From the NCBI RefSeq assembly GCF_000153325.1, contig NZ_CH724142.1, positions 1 through 64,000 on the forward strand: 64,000 nt of DNA. Reading direction: 5' to 3'. Position numbers and translations under genes: made by a program. Position 1 is the first letter of the stretch. Each line of letters starts with the position of its first letter. This DNA is from Photobacterium sp. SKA34. Its GTDB lineage: Bacteria; Pseudomonadota; Gammaproteobacteria; Enterobacterales; Vibrionaceae. The notes beneath the pieces were generated by a model, which was not told where the DNA came from, did no database searches, and saw nothing but the letters and a program-made list of their open reading frames with translations. Of the stretch, positions 1 through 9,590 are shown piece after piece.

Positions 1-629
1 CTGCTGCTAAAGCGTTATCCACACGTAACGATGATCCTCAAGCAGCTTCTCGTCCATGGGACAAAGATCGCGATGGTTTCGTCTTAGGTGATGGTGCTGG
101 TGTGATTGTATTAGAAGAGTACGAACATGCAAAAGCACGTGGTGCCAAAATTTATGCTGAGCTTGTGGGCTTTGGTATGAGTGGTGATGCGTACCACATG
201 ACGTCACCAAGTGCTGATGGTTCAGGTGGCGCGCTAGCAATGGAAGCATGTATCCGTGATGCGGGTATCAATGCAGACCAAATTGGTTACATTAACGCGC
301 ACGGGACATCGACACCTGCGGGTGATGTTGCTGAAACATTAGGTATTAAGCGCGCTATGGGTAATGCGGTTGATAACGTGATGGTGTCTTCAACTAAATC
401 AATGACAGGTCACCTACTAGGTGCTGCTGGCTCTGTTGAATCAATCATCACAATTCTAAGCCTTGTTGATCAAGTGGTTCCGCCAACAATTAACTTGGAA
501 AATCCAGGTGAAGGTTGTGATCTTGACTATGTTCCAGGCGAAGCACGCCAAGCAAATCTAGAGTACGCATTGTGTAACTCATTTGGCTTCGGTGGTACTA
601 ACGGTTCATTATTATTTAAGAAAATGTAG
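1..629 (+). CDS. fabF: beta-ketoacyl-ACP synthase II, 3' part
   Basis: Condensing enzyme of type II fatty-acid synthesis; it extends acyl-ACP with malonyl-ACP in the cytoplasm. The frame is open from base 3, so the start lies outside the window, with the active-site cysteine probably also upstream. Visible are the two histidine regions of the Cys-His-His triad, [11 protein letters not shown] and GHLLGAAGS, and the glycine-rich family end NSFGFGGTN. It is followed by a strong terminator and then pabC, the order usual in gamma-proteobacteria (fabF-pabC-mltG-tmk-holB). FabB is the alternative, but the neighbours and the end of the protein favour FabF. Confidence 0.95.
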   Translation, partial: AAKALSTRNDDPQAASRPWDKDRDGFVLGDGAGVIVLEEYEHAKARGAKIYAELVGFGMSGDAYHMTSPSADGSGGALAMEACIRDAGINADQIGYINAHGTSTPAGDVAETLGIKRAMGNAVDNVMVSSTKSMTGHLLGAAGSVESIITILSLVDQVVPPTINLENPGEGCDLDYVPGEARQANLEYALCNSFGFGGTNGSLLFKKM

Positions 630-685
630 TTACATTTGTCTTTAAATAGCATCAGGAAAATCATGTGATAACCTGATATGATTAG

Positions 686-721
686 CAGCCCGATATCTTT
701 GTAGGTATCGGGCTGTTTTTT
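686..721 (+). terminator. rho-independent terminator of fabF
   Basis: Perfect 10-bp stem (686-695 with 706-715, 10-nt loop) followed by a run of T. It separates fabF from the pabC-mltG-tmk-holB unit. Confidence 0.9.
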
Positions 722-742
722 ATCATAAAAAAAGGATAATCG

Positions 743-1552
743 ATGGGGTTTATTAACAGTCAGAAGCAAGGAGAGTTAGCAATAACTGATCGTGCTACAC
801 AATATGGAGATGGCTGTTTTTCGACAATAGGCGTTAAACAGGGAAAGCTGTTGTTATGGTCACTTCATGTTGAGCGTCTACAACAAACGTTACGCAGGTT
901 GGCGATTAATGAACCTAATTGGGATCAAGTATTCTTGCAAGCTGAACAATCTGCGGCGACATTTACAGATCGCGGTGGGGTGAAAATATTAATCAGCCGA
1001 GGTTGCGGCGGTAGGGGATATAGCTCAACGGGTTGCGATGACACAACAGTTATTTTTAGTACGTTCAACTGGCCTGCTCATTACGAACAATGGCAGAAAG
1101 AGGGCATCTTACTGGGTGTATGTCAGCAGCAACTTGGTTATAGTCCAATGCTTGCGGGTATGAAGCACTTAAATCGACTTGAACAGGTGCTTTTAAAACA
1201 AGAAGTCGAACATAAACAATGGTTGGATGCGGTGGTACTCAATACCAATAATCATGTTATTGAAACAACAGCATCTAATATCTTCTGGCGTAAAGGAAAT
1301 ATTGTCTATACGCCTGATTTAACTGGATCGGGAGTTGAAGGTGTAATGCGTCGACATGTCATTACATTGCTTTCAACTTTGCCATATACGTTAGAATTAG
1401 GTAATTATTCATTGCCAGATTTGCTTTGTGCTGATGAAGTATTTATAACCAATGCGTTAATGGAGTTAGTGCCAATAAAGGTGATTGACTCTACCTATTA
1501 TAAAGAACAGTCACTACTCGACGTATTAAAAAAGAGGCTATATACGTGTTAA
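743..1552 (+). CDS. pabC: aminodeoxychorismate lyase
   Basis: PLP enzyme of fold type IV that converts 4-amino-4-deoxychorismate to p-aminobenzoate and pyruvate for folate synthesis. At 269 residues it has the usual length. The stretch GMKHLNRLEQVLLKQE holds the PLP-binding lysine region known from PabC, and the C-terminal half has the class IV pattern ETTASNIFW. The ATG at 743 follows an AAGGA-like site. Its last codons overlap the GTG start of mltG, as in most enteric and vibrio genomes, so the two are probably translated together. A branched-chain or D-amino-acid aminotransferase is possible from the fold but not from the context. Confidence 0.92.
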   Translation: MGFINSQKQGELAITDRATQYGDGCFSTIGVKQGKLLLWSLHVERLQQTLRRLAINEPNWDQVFLQAEQSAATFTDRGGVKILISRGCGGRGYSSTGCDDTTVIFSTFNWPAHYEQWQKEGILLGVCQQQLGYSPMLAGMKHLNRLEQVLLKQEVEHKQWLDAVVLNTNNHVIETTASNIFWRKGNIVYTPDLTGSGVEGVMRRHVITLLSTLPYTLELGNYSLPDLLCADEVFITNALMELVPIKVIDSTYYKEQSLLDVLKKRLYTC

Positions 1553-2556
1553 AGAAGTTGATTCTTATTGTTTTCATTCTTGCTGCAATGGCGGCAGGTG
1601 CTGCTGTCTGGGCGTATACTCAAGTTAAGAACGAGCTAAATCTGCCTGTCATTAATACTGAGCAGGTAATGTTAACAGTTAAACCAGGGACATCGTTTAG
1701 AGGGTTAATTAATCAGCTTGTACAAGATAAAGTGATCAAGACATCACAATGGACGCGCTGGGTCGGAAAGTTAGAGCCATCTTTAACGGATATTAAAGCA
1801 GGGACTTACGGCTTAGAGCCAAAGATAACATTGCAAGAAGCCTTGGCATTGATTGCTTCTGGTAAGGAGTTTCAATACTCAATTACCTTGGTTGAAGGTG
1901 AGCGTTTTAGTGAATGGTTAAAAAAAATTCAAGCCGCGCCTGAATTAAAGCATGTTAGTGATGGTATGGAAGAGTCACAAATTGCGAAAGCAATTGGTAT
2001 TGATAACATGAAAATTGAAGGTTACTTATTGCCTGATACTTATCATTACACGGCGGGTACTACCGATATTGCGGTACTAAAACGTGCTTATCTCGCGATG
2101 AATAAAGAGTTAGCCAAAGCGTGGGAAGTACGTGAGAAAGATTTGCCTTTAAAAGATCCTTATCAAGTATTGATCATGGCTTCTATTATTGAAAAAGAAA
2201 CTTCTGTACCAACAGAACGAGGTATGGTTGCTTCTGTTTTTATGAATCGCTTACGTAAAGGGATGCCTTTACAAACAGACCCAACGGTTATTTATGGCAT
2301 GGGTGATAAATATGACGGTAATATTCGTAAAAAAGATCTCAGAACCCCAACGCCTTATAACACTTATACCATGAAAGGTTTACCACCAACGCCGATAGCA
2401 ATGCCAAGTAAAGCGTCAGTATTTGCAGCCGTTAACCCTGATGAAAGCAATTACTATTACTTCGTTGCTGATGGTAAAGGTGGGCATAAATTCTCTGCAA
2501 CTTTGGTTGAGCATAACCGAGCGGTTCGTGCATACCTAAAAACATTAAGAAAATAG
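1546..2556 (+). CDS. mltG: endolytic murein transglycosylase MltG
   Basis: Inner-membrane YceG-family enzyme that cuts nascent peptidoglycan strands inside the chain and helps set glycan length. The 336-residue protein has one N-terminal membrane anchor (about residues 4-24), a LysM-like region, then the catalytic part with [20 protein letters not shown], where the glutamate of the IIEKE motif is the expected catalytic residue, and [12 protein letters not shown]. It starts with GTG inside the end of pabC. tmk begins 5 bp after its stop, so the genes form one transcription unit. Confidence 0.93.
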   Translation: MLKKLILIVFILAAMAAGAAVWAYTQVKNELNLPVINTEQVMLTVKPGTSFRGLINQLVQDKVIKTSQWTRWVGKLEPSLTDIKAGTYGLEPKITLQEALALIASGKEFQYSITLVEGERFSEWLKKIQAAPELKHVSDGMEESQIAKAIGIDNMKIEGYLLPDTYHYTAGTTDIAVLKRAYLAMNKELAKAWEVREKDLPLKDPYQVLIMASIIEKETSVPTERGMVASVFMNRLRKGMPLQTDPTVIYGMGDKYDGNIRKKDLRTPTPYNTYTMKGLPPTPIAMPSKASVFAAVNPDESNYYYFVADGKGGHKFSATLVEHNRAVRAYLKTLRK

Positions 2557-2561
2557 TCACA

Positions 2562-3191
2562 ATGGTCGGTAAATTTATTGTCATCGAAGGCCTTGAAGGG
2601 GCCGGTAAAAGTACAGCGATTAAGCAAGTAATCGCTACATTGGCACAGCATGGTATTCATGCTCCTGCGTCAACAAGAGAGCCTGGCGGTACACCCTTGG
2701 CTGAGCAAATGCGCGCACTTGTTAAAGAAGGGCATCCTGATGAGCCATTAACAGATATGGCTGAATTATTACTTCTTTATGCTGCACGTATTCAATTGGT
2801 TGATAACGTGATTAAACCTGCACTGAACCAAGGTCTGTGGGTTGTTGGCGATCGTCATGATATGTCATCCCAAGCATACCAAGGGGGCGGTCGTGGTTTT
2901 GATAGAGCATTAATGGAAAATTTACGTGATACGGTACTGGGTGATTTTCGTCCTGACTTGACGATTTACATGGATATTGATCCTGAACTGGGGTTACAAC
3001 GTGCCCGCGGGCGTGGTGCGTTAGATCGTATTGAACAAATGAATATCGATTTCTTTCATCGTGCACGTGCGCGTTTCCTTGAATTATCAGAAAATCAGCC
3101 AAACGTCATTATTGTCGATGCAAGCCAAAGTTTAGAAAAAGTTACTGAAGATCTACAGTCTGCGCTGAATGCGTGGTTGGAGCAGCAATAA
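2562..3191 (+). CDS. tmk: thymidylate kinase
   Basis: Phosphorylates dTMP to dTDP in the cytoplasm. The 209-residue protein shows the P-loop GLEGAGKST at the N-terminus, the DRH motif in [19 protein letters not shown], and the arginine-rich lid [11 protein letters not shown]. Length and motifs fit the proteobacterial type, which carries catalytic basic residues in the lid. The gene lies in the conserved series between mltG and holB. Confidence 0.96.
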   Translation: MVGKFIVIEGLEGAGKSTAIKQVIATLAQHGIHAPASTREPGGTPLAEQMRALVKEGHPDEPLTDMAELLLLYAARIQLVDNVIKPALNQGLWVVGDRHDMSSQAYQGGGRGFDRALMENLRDTVLGDFRPDLTIYMDIDPELGLQRARGRGALDRIEQMNIDFFHRARARFLELSENQPNVIIVDASQSLEKVTEDLQSALNAWLEQQ

Positions 3192-3192
3192 C

Positions 3193-4155
3193 ATGTTGTA
3201 CCCTTGGCAAGAGTCGTTATGGCAGAATTGGCAACAGTTGTTAGAACAAAAGCGGCTTCACCATGCTATTTTGTTATTGGCGTTAAAAGGCAGTGGTTGT
3301 GATGTTCTCGCGCGCCAGTTAGCTAAAACCGTTTTGTGTCAAAACAATGAAACAGAGCCATGTGATGTTTGTCATAGCTGTAAATTGTTTGAAGCCAATA
3401 GTCATCCTGATTTTCATACTATTAAGCCTGAACAAGAAGGTAAAAAAATTGGTGTTGATGCGGTTCGACAATGTAACCGCTGGGCTACAGAAACCTCTCA
3501 CTTAAATGGTCAGCGTGTGATTTTAATTGAACATGCCGATGCAATGGGAGAAGCGGGATCGAATGCGATTTTAAAAACGCTTGAAGAGCCGCCGAAAGGT
3601 TGCCAGTTTATTTTGACGGCGCAAAGTTTAGATAGTTTATTGCCGACTATTGTCAGCCGTTGTAACAAATGGCGTTTACCCATTCCTGCTGAAGCAAATG
3701 TAAAGCAGTGGGTTGAGCATAAATTAATGCAATCTATTAACGTTGAATCTATTCGTCTTAATAGCGGTGCGCCGTTGTCAACGTTAGCGTTTGTTGAAAG
3801 TGGTATGAATATTCGCCATGCTAATTTGATCAAAGCTTTTGCCGAGTTTTTACAGCCACCAAATATTGGCATCTATGATGTTACCGCGATGTGTACTGCA
3901 GACGGTATTGCTACATTAAAATGGTTGAGCTATTTTTTAGTCGACTGTTTTAAGTATCAGCAAGGCGTAAGTAATAGTTTTGTGCATAAAGAGTCTTTAG
4001 TGGTAGTACAACAGGTTGCTTCAAAGGTTTCGGGTGCTTTGTTACTTGAGCAATCAAGAAAAATTAATACACTTTACCGTAAACTAGAGCAGCATACAGG
4101 ATTGAATATTGAGCTGTTAGTTGTAGAGTGGCTAACTGGCTTTATTCAAGATTAA
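3193..4155 (+). CDS. holB: DNA polymerase III delta' subunit
   Basis: Clamp-loader subunit that works with delta and gamma/tau to open and load the beta sliding clamp. The start is taken as the ATG one base after the tmk stop, giving 320 residues beginning MLYPWQESLW; the open frame reaches further upstream but inside tmk. A zinc module is visible as CQNNETEPCDVCHSC. The Walker A region is degenerate (KGSGCDVLAR), as expected for delta', which does not hydrolyse ATP. The sensor-like SRC motif (TIVSRCNKW) is present. tatD follows closely. Confidence 0.93.
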   Translation: MLYPWQESLWQNWQQLLEQKRLHHAILLLALKGSGCDVLARQLAKTVLCQNNETEPCDVCHSCKLFEANSHPDFHTIKPEQEGKKIGVDAVRQCNRWATETSHLNGQRVILIEHADAMGEAGSNAILKTLEEPPKGCQFILTAQSLDSLLPTIVSRCNKWRLPIPAEANVKQWVEHKLMQSINVESIRLNSGAPLSTLAFVESGMNIRHANLIKAFAEFLQPPNIGIYDVTAMCTADGIATLKWLSYFLVDCFKYQQGVSNSFVHKESLVVVQQVASKVSGALLLEQSRKINTLYRKLEQHTGLNIELLVVEWLTGFIQD

Positions 4156-4211
4156 GCGTAGTATTGAGCTTTGTATTTATAGTCATATTCAGAAATAAAA
4201 GAGGAACGCCC

Positions 4212-4988
4212 GTGTTAGTTGATTCACATTGTCATCTCGACAAACTTGATTACGATAAGTTACATACAGGGATTGATGATGTACTTAATAAAGCCAAAGA
4301 AAGAGGTGTAGAGTATTTCCTTTCTGTTGGTGTAACGTTGGCCGCTTTTCCTAAAATGATGGAAATGATCGCCCCTTACGAAAATGTTTTTGCTTCTTGC
4401 GGTATCCATCCTTTAGATGTTGAGTCTGGCTATAACTACGAACAGTTTAAGGCTTATGCACAACATGAAAGAGTTGTGGCTATTGGTGAAACCGGGTTAG
4501 ATTACCATTATCAGCCTGATACGGCAGAGCTTCAGCAAGAGATCTTTCGCCAACAAGTTCGTGTCGCGGTTGAATTGAATAAGCCACTAATCATTCATAC
4601 ACGTATGGCACGTGAAGATACAATGCGTATTCTTCGTGAAGAAGGGGCTGAAAAATGTGGCGGTGTATTACACTGTTTCACGGAATCGCTTGAAATGGCA
4701 TTAGATGCGATTGAACTTGGTTTTTATATCTCGATTTCAGGAATTGTAACATTTAATACAGCTAGCGATCTGAAAAATGTGGTAAGCCAGTTACCACTGG
4801 ATCGTTTGTTAGTTGAAACTGATTCTCCATTCCTTGCGCCAATTCCATATCGAGGAAAGCAAAATCAGCCTGCGTATACACGCGAAGTTGCTCAATACAT
4901 TGCGTTGCTAAAAGGCCTTTCCGTTGAAGAGGTTGAAGAAGCAACCACTGAAAATTTCTTTACGCTATTTTCTTTAGCAAAGAAATAA
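4212..4988 (+). CDS. TatD-family metal-dependent hydrolase (YcfH type)
   Basis: TIM-barrel metallohydrolase of the TatD DNase family, found downstream of holB in many gamma-proteobacteria; the physiological substrate is not settled. The GTG at 4212 is preferred over the longer frame because an AGAGGAA site lies just upstream and the protein then begins MLVDSHCHLDKLDY with the metal-binding HxH near its N-terminus. Further ligands are visible in GETGLDYHYQ, IIHTRMAR, LHCFTES and ETDSPFLAPIP. The length is 258 residues, normal for YcfH. A good terminator closes the operon. Confidence 0.9.
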   Translation: MLVDSHCHLDKLDYDKLHTGIDDVLNKAKERGVEYFLSVGVTLAAFPKMMEMIAPYENVFASCGIHPLDVESGYNYEQFKAYAQHERVVAIGETGLDYHYQPDTAELQQEIFRQQVRVAVELNKPLIIHTRMAREDTMRILREEGAEKCGGVLHCFTESLEMALDAIELGFYISISGIVTFNTASDLKNVVSQLPLDRLLVETDSPFLAPIPYRGKQNQPAYTREVAQYIALLKGLSVEEVEEATTENFFTLFSLAKK

Positions 4989-5008
4989 TATTGATATATT
5001 GATTTTAA

Positions 5009-5038
5009 AAAAGAGAAGCGTTGGCTTCTCTTTTTTTT
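5009..5038 (+). terminator. terminator after the tatD gene
   Basis: 9-bp stem (5012-5020 with 5025-5033, loop GTTG) followed by a T run; it ends the pabC to tatD unit. Confidence 0.9.
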
Positions 5039-5614
5039 TGAGGGGCTTAAATATAGGCAAGAGTAAATATATAAATTAATAACTTTAATTATTACAAAAG
5101 TAACAAAAGTAACAAAAGTCACTGAATTTATATCTTCAGTATAAAATGTAAGGGAATTAATATTGTTTGTATTTCTATAGATAAGTGGGTTATTTCCTTC
5201 ACTATTAAATATTACAAAACTTTAATAATCTCTAATAGTTAAAATATTGTATCAACTCGGTTTTATATTTGTCATCCAATCTTAATAAAAAGTGAATTTT
5301 TATGTTTATTATCAGCAATTCAATGCTTTATTATTAATTAATGTGATCAATGTTTTATATTTCTGATGTTATTTACGTATGTTCTAGCGAAATCGGTCAA
5401 AAACGCGCAATATTAATATCGGGGGTAATGCTTTCAGGGAATGCTTTAATCAATTTATCATTACGTGATGTTAAAGATAAATTAATTAAAGTAGACAGCA
5501 TTTTATATTAAGTCCTAATTATACTAATCAAATTAATTAGTTATTAAAGATGTCTCTGTGAGTGTCAATGACATTCTGCAGTTATAAATTTAGATATATA
5601 AAGGGTAAATAATT
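5039..5614 (+). other. AT-rich leader of the first PTS gene
   Basis: A 576-bp stretch without a credible gene. It contains three consecutive 9-bp units (5093-5118, unit TAACAAAAG) and two direct AATGCTTT octamers near 5429 and 5443. The TGTGATCA at 5342 matches only half of a CRP site. No RAT-type antiterminator hairpin of the BglG/LicT kind was recognised. Its role is probably promoter and leader of the gene at 5615. Confidence 0.5.
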
Positions 5615-7123
5615 ATGTCGAATGGCAATAAGTCTTCAGCTGAGAAGATCCTTGAAGGGGTTGGCGGCGCAGGAAATATAAAATTCTTCACTTGCTGTGC
5701 AACTCGCTTACGTTTTGAATTAAATGATAATTCTATTGTTGATAAAGCAGCATTAGATGCCATTCCTGAAGTAATGGGGTGTATTCCTCAAAGCGGTGAA
5801 CGCTACCAAATTGTTGTCGGCGGTGGTGTTGCGACTATGCATAGTGCAATCCAGCAACTGATCGAAAATCAAGCGGGTAGTGGCACAACAAGTACGAATG
5901 AAGTGAAAGCTGATAATGCATCAAATGATGATATCAAAGCTTCTATGCGCTCTGGTGGTGTACGAGGGAAAGTCGCTTGGGTTGATGGTTTCTTTGAATA
6001 CCTTTCAGATTCGTTCCGTCCAATTTTAGGTATTTTATTAGGTGCGTCGTTAATTATTGCACTATGTGCCGTATTAGATGCTCTTCATATTGTTGACTTT
6101 AGGGGTGATAAGTCTGCTGGTTGGGTTTTCGTTGACTCAATGTGGCATACAGTATTTTACTTCTTGCCTATTATGGTTGCTTACAATGCCTCGAAAAAAC
6201 TGAAGGTTGATCCTTGGTTAGGTGCTGCAATCATGGGCGCACTTATGACGCCTGAGTTCCAAAAGTTATCTTCAATGGCATCAACAACGTCGATTAAAGA
6301 TACGACACTTGGTACTGTATCTCATGTTGCTGATATCTTTGGTTTATCAATGCAGCTTAATGATTACTCTGGTAACGTATTTGTACCGCTAATCATGGTT
6401 GCTGTATTAGCTGTTCTTTATCGATTCCTGAAGAAGATTATTCCAGAGAATCTGCACATGGTATTTGTGCCGTTCTTATCTTTGATTATCATGATTCCGC
6501 TTACAGCGTTCTTAATTGGTCCTCTAGGTGTTTGGATTGGTACTTACTTAGGTCTTGGTTTAGCTTGGCTAAATACAAATGCACCATTTGTGTTCGCAAT
6601 TCTAATTCCATTACTGTACCCATTCCTTGTACCTCTTGGTCTTCACTGGCCTCTAAATGCATTGATGTTAATGAATATTCAAACATTGGGCTATGACTTC
6701 ATTCAAGGTCCTATGGGTGTTTGGAACTTCGCATGTTTCGGTGCAACAGCGGGTGTACTACTAATTTCATTACGTGAAAAAGATAAAACCATGCGTCAAA
6801 CAGCTTCTGGTGCATTGGCTGCTGGTTTATTCGGTGGTATTTCTGAGCCTTCACTATACGGTATCCACTTACGCTTTAAGAAAGTTTACTCACGTATGCT
6901 TCCTGGTTGTCTAGCTGGTGGTTTAACAATTGCAATTCTAGGTTCTCAATACGGTGGTATTAAAACTCAGGCGTTTGCATTTACTTCGTTACTGACTATC
7001 CCTGTGTTCAACCCAATGTGGGTGTACGCAGTATCAATTGCAGTAGCATTTATTGTACCGATGTTACTTATTTACTTCTTCGATTATCGTACTCCAGAAG
7101 AAAAAGCGGCTCATAAAGAATAA
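5615..7123 (+). CDS. PTS permease EIIBC, glucoside/sucrose superfamily
   Basis: Membrane sugar permease that takes up and phosphorylates its substrate with phosphate from the PTS chain. The 502-residue protein has an N-terminal EIIB domain (about 1-90; phospho-cysteine probably Cys28 in TCCATRLRF) and a C-terminal EIIC domain (about 120-495) with some ten hydrophobic segments and the family motif GGISEPSLYGI. There is no EIIA domain, so it must borrow one, likely Crr. The B-C order and the ISEPSLYGI motif place it with the BglP/TreB/SacP/MurP-like permeases; the sugar cannot be named. It sits where ptsG alone follows tatD in E. coli. No hydrolase or regulator lies beside it. Confidence 0.85.
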   Translation: MSNGNKSSAEKILEGVGGAGNIKFFTCCATRLRFELNDNSIVDKAALDAIPEVMGCIPQSGERYQIVVGGGVATMHSAIQQLIENQAGSGTTSTNEVKADNASNDDIKASMRSGGVRGKVAWVDGFFEYLSDSFRPILGILLGASLIIALCAVLDALHIVDFRGDKSAGWVFVDSMWHTVFYFLPIMVAYNASKKLKVDPWLGAAIMGALMTPEFQKLSSMASTTSIKDTTLGTVSHVADIFGLSMQLNDYSGNVFVPLIMVAVLAVLYRFLKKIIPENLHMVFVPFLSLIIMIPLTAFLIGPLGVWIGTYLGLGLAWLNTNAPFVFAILIPLLYPFLVPLGLHWPLNALMLMNIQTLGYDFIQGPMGVWNFACFGATAGVLLISLREKDKTMRQTASGALAAGLFGGISEPSLYGIHLRFKKVYSRMLPGCLAGGLTIAILGSQYGGIKTQAFAFTSLLTIPVFNPMWVYAVSIAVAFIVPMLLIYFFDYRTPEEKAAHKE

Positions 7124-7149
7124 GTTTAATCTTATTTGCTAAACGCTCA

Positions 7150-7182
7150 TAATCCCGTAATGAAAGTTACGGGATTTTTTTT
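7150..7182 (+). terminator. terminator after the EIIBC gene
   Basis: 9-bp stem (7152-7160 with 7167-7175) and a T8 run. Confidence 0.9.
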
Positions 7183-7966
7183 AACCGCTTTGAAATAGCT
7201 AACGATGATACGGTGGTATTTCATTTAAATTCAAAGTCGTGACAACGATCTGCATTTGAAATCGTTTAACTATAGAGTGGATAGCGTCTCAACAACAAGA
7301 AACCTTTTAAGGTCATAGTACTGTTATTATTTTTATCATCTACATTACTTTAAGCGAAAGAGTCGTTTAACCTCACTTTTAAGTTATAAATTATCATATA
7401 TAGCTACTCTAATTAGAATCGAGATGTGAAATTCTCAATCAATATTCACGTATTCCAGTAAATATAAAGTGTTATTACCCTTACGAATGTTACATTGGTA
7501 ATATAAGTAACTATTTAGAAATTAATCTATTATTTTTAATGGTTTTTTTTGTTTTAAAGTTGTTTTTTATCAACCTCTTGTAAGTTTGTTTCTGCTTTTT
7601 AATATCTTTATTTCGATGTGATCTCTATTATATATTCTGAATCTTGTATGACTATCCAGTAGTAAGTATGACAATCATCAAGTTATATTACTTATCGAAA
7701 ATTATATTTTTCAGAAATAACAAACAATAAATACTAACATTATGACTACGGGGGTATGTCGTTAGTGTTTTTATTATTTTAGATAAATATAGCACTCAGG
7801 AAATAATGTTCACTATCACAATCAATTACCTCGGTAATTTGAGCTTGTCTCGTGTGAGTGTGCATTACTACGCTTATTGAAGTAATTAAAATAATGGTTA
7901 TAAAGACAAACAAAGTCTTAATTATTTTTGATACAAGTTTAGATCCCATATCGAGGAGATAAGGTA
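7183..7966 (+). other. long AT-rich upstream region of the EIICB gene
   Basis: 784 bp without a convincing open frame on either strand. Seen in it are a perfect 16-bp dyad (7824-7839), and a possible hairpin formed by ACTAAC near 7734 and GTTAGT near 7762 around a GGGGG loop. The last 15 bp hold a strong ribosome site (GAGGAGATAAGG). The length leaves room for a long leader or a small RNA, but I cannot demonstrate one. Confidence 0.45.
7824..7839. promoter_or_regulatory. perfect 7-2-7 dyad, possible operator
   Basis: AATTACC-TC-GGTAATT, a perfect inverted repeat 127 bp upstream of the EIICB start codon. It could be a repressor site for a sugar-responsive regulator. No known consensus (Mlc, NagC, CRP) fits convincingly. 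Confidence 0.35.
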
Positions 7967-9583
7967 ATGAAAGCCTTCTTTAGTAAACTATCGCAAGCAG
8001 TGATGCTGCCGATAGCGCTATTACCAGCTGCAGGTATTATGCTAGGTCTTGGTGGTAGTTTTACCAACCAGAGTATGATTGACGCATACAATATTGGTAT
8101 TTTGCAAGACGGAACACTTTTAAATAGTTTTCTACAGGTGATGACCGCTGCAGGCGATATCATTTTTGCAAATCTACCTTTACTGTTCGCGCTTGCGATT
8201 GCAATCGGCTTTGCTCGAGCAGAAAAAGGCGCAGCAGCATTAGCAGCAACAATTTCTTATTTAATCATGAATACTGCGATTGCGAAAACGCTATCAGTTG
8301 CTGGCATGGTCGATACAACAAATAACACTGTAATCTTAATGGGCACTCATTATGCGGGAGTGTTAGCTGATGTATTAGGTATTCACAACACGCTAAGTAT
8401 GGGTGTATTCGGTGGTCTTATCGCTGGTGGTATTACCGCTGTTCTTCATAACAAGTACCATGACATTAAGCTTCCTGAGTTCTTAGGTTTCTTTGGTGGT
8501 GCGCGTTTCGTTCCTATCGTTAGTGCGTTTTCTGCATTGTTCTACGGTATAGCACTTGTATTCATTTGGCCTTACATCGGTGCAGTATTCGGTTCTATCG
8601 GGGCAACATTGGGTGAAATGACAGCTTCTGGTCATGGTTATATTGCTTCTTTCATCTTCGGTATTATTGAACGTGCGCTTATCCCTGTTGGTCTACACCA
8701 CGTATTCTATCTTCCTTTATGGCAGACAGAGATAGGCGGTACTGCTGAAATTGCAGGTCAGGTTTACAAAGGAACACAAAATGTCTTCTTTGGCTCTTTA
8801 GCTAACGGTGATTATTCTCAGTTCTCTTCAACTAACTTTATGACAGGTAAATTCCCATTCATGATGTTTGGTCTACCTGCAGCTGCATACGCGATGTACA
8901 CGCTGGCTGATAAAGAGAATAAGAAAGAAGTTGCGGGTCTATTGTTCTCTGTTGCGCTAACAGCGTTCCTAACAGGTATTACAGAGCCGATTGAATTTAC
9001 ATTCCTATTCTTATCTGCACCGCTTTACTACTTTATTCACGTACCACTAGCAGGTCTATCATTTATGATCATGGACTTACTAAACGTGAAAGTTGGTATG
9101 ACGTTCAGTGGTGGTTTCATTGACTTTACACTGTTTGGTATGCTTCCTGGCCTAACGGGGACTGAAAACCACTGGTACTACATCCCACTACTCGGTCTAA
9201 TTTATGGTCCTGTTTACTTCTTGTTGTTCCGTTGGTTCATTCTGAAGTTTGATATCAAGACACCGGGTCGTAAGGGGAGTGCTGTTGCGGTTGTTCGTAA
9301 GAAAGATTACCAAGCAGCAAAAGGGAGTGGTTCTGATGACAGCCAAATCAATGAAATGATCGAAGCATTAGGTGGTAAAGATAACATTGTTGATGTTGAT
9401 GCATGTATTACACGTCTACGTATTACAGTTAAAGACGGTGAGCTTGTTAAAGATAATAAATACTGGACTGAAAACCTAGGCGCTAAAGGTTTAGTAAAAG
9501 TAGGTGGTACGGGCATTCAAGCTATCTATGGTGCACAAGCGGCAGGCTTTAAAGCTCAAATTAATTCAAAACTTGGTAAGTAA
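7967..9583 (+). CDS. ptsG: PTS permease EIICB, glucose family
   Basis: Imports and phosphorylates a hexose, probably glucose or a related sugar. The EIIC domain (about 1-425) begins with the hydrophobic LPIALLPAAGIMLG, has PVGLHHVFY and the GITEPIEF substrate-site motif. The C-terminal EIIB domain (about 465-538) has the phospho-cysteine, Cys480, in DACITRLR. At 538 residues it is longer than E. coli PtsG (477) and of MalX-like length, so maltose/glucose or glucosamine is possible. The symbol rests on the family and on the position downstream of tatD. No EIIA is present. The RDD gene follows after 7 bp and may be co-transcribed. Confidence 0.72.
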   Translation: MKAFFSKLSQAVMLPIALLPAAGIMLGLGGSFTNQSMIDAYNIGILQDGTLLNSFLQVMTAAGDIIFANLPLLFALAIAIGFARAEKGAAALAATISYLIMNTAIAKTLSVAGMVDTTNNTVILMGTHYAGVLADVLGIHNTLSMGVFGGLIAGGITAVLHNKYHDIKLPEFLGFFGGARFVPIVSAFSALFYGIALVFIWPYIGAVFGSIGATLGEMTASGHGYIASFIFGIIERALIPVGLHHVFYLPLWQTEIGGTAEIAGQVYKGTQNVFFGSLANGDYSQFSSTNFMTGKFPFMMFGLPAAAYAMYTLADKENKKEVAGLLFSVALTAFLTGITEPIEFTFLFLSAPLYYFIHVPLAGLSFMIMDLLNVKVGMTFSGGFIDFTLFGMLPGLTGTENHWYYIPLLGLIYGPVYFLLFRWFILKFDIKTPGRKGSAVAVVRKKDYQAAKGSGSDDSQINEMIEALGGKDNIVDVDACITRLRITVKDGELVKDNKYWTENLGAKGLVKVGGTGIQAIYGAQAAGFKAQINSKLGK

Positions 9584-9590
9584 TTAAGCA

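Noticed and set aside
7..249. Minus-strand open frame over fabF
   Set aside because: A shadow of the fabF coding frame with no ribosome site or family features; other frames antisense to long genes were dropped for the same reason.
5342..5357. CRP or FNR site before the EIIBC gene
   Set aside because: TGTGATCAATGTTTTA matches only one half of the CRP consensus, and the FNR halves have the wrong spacing.
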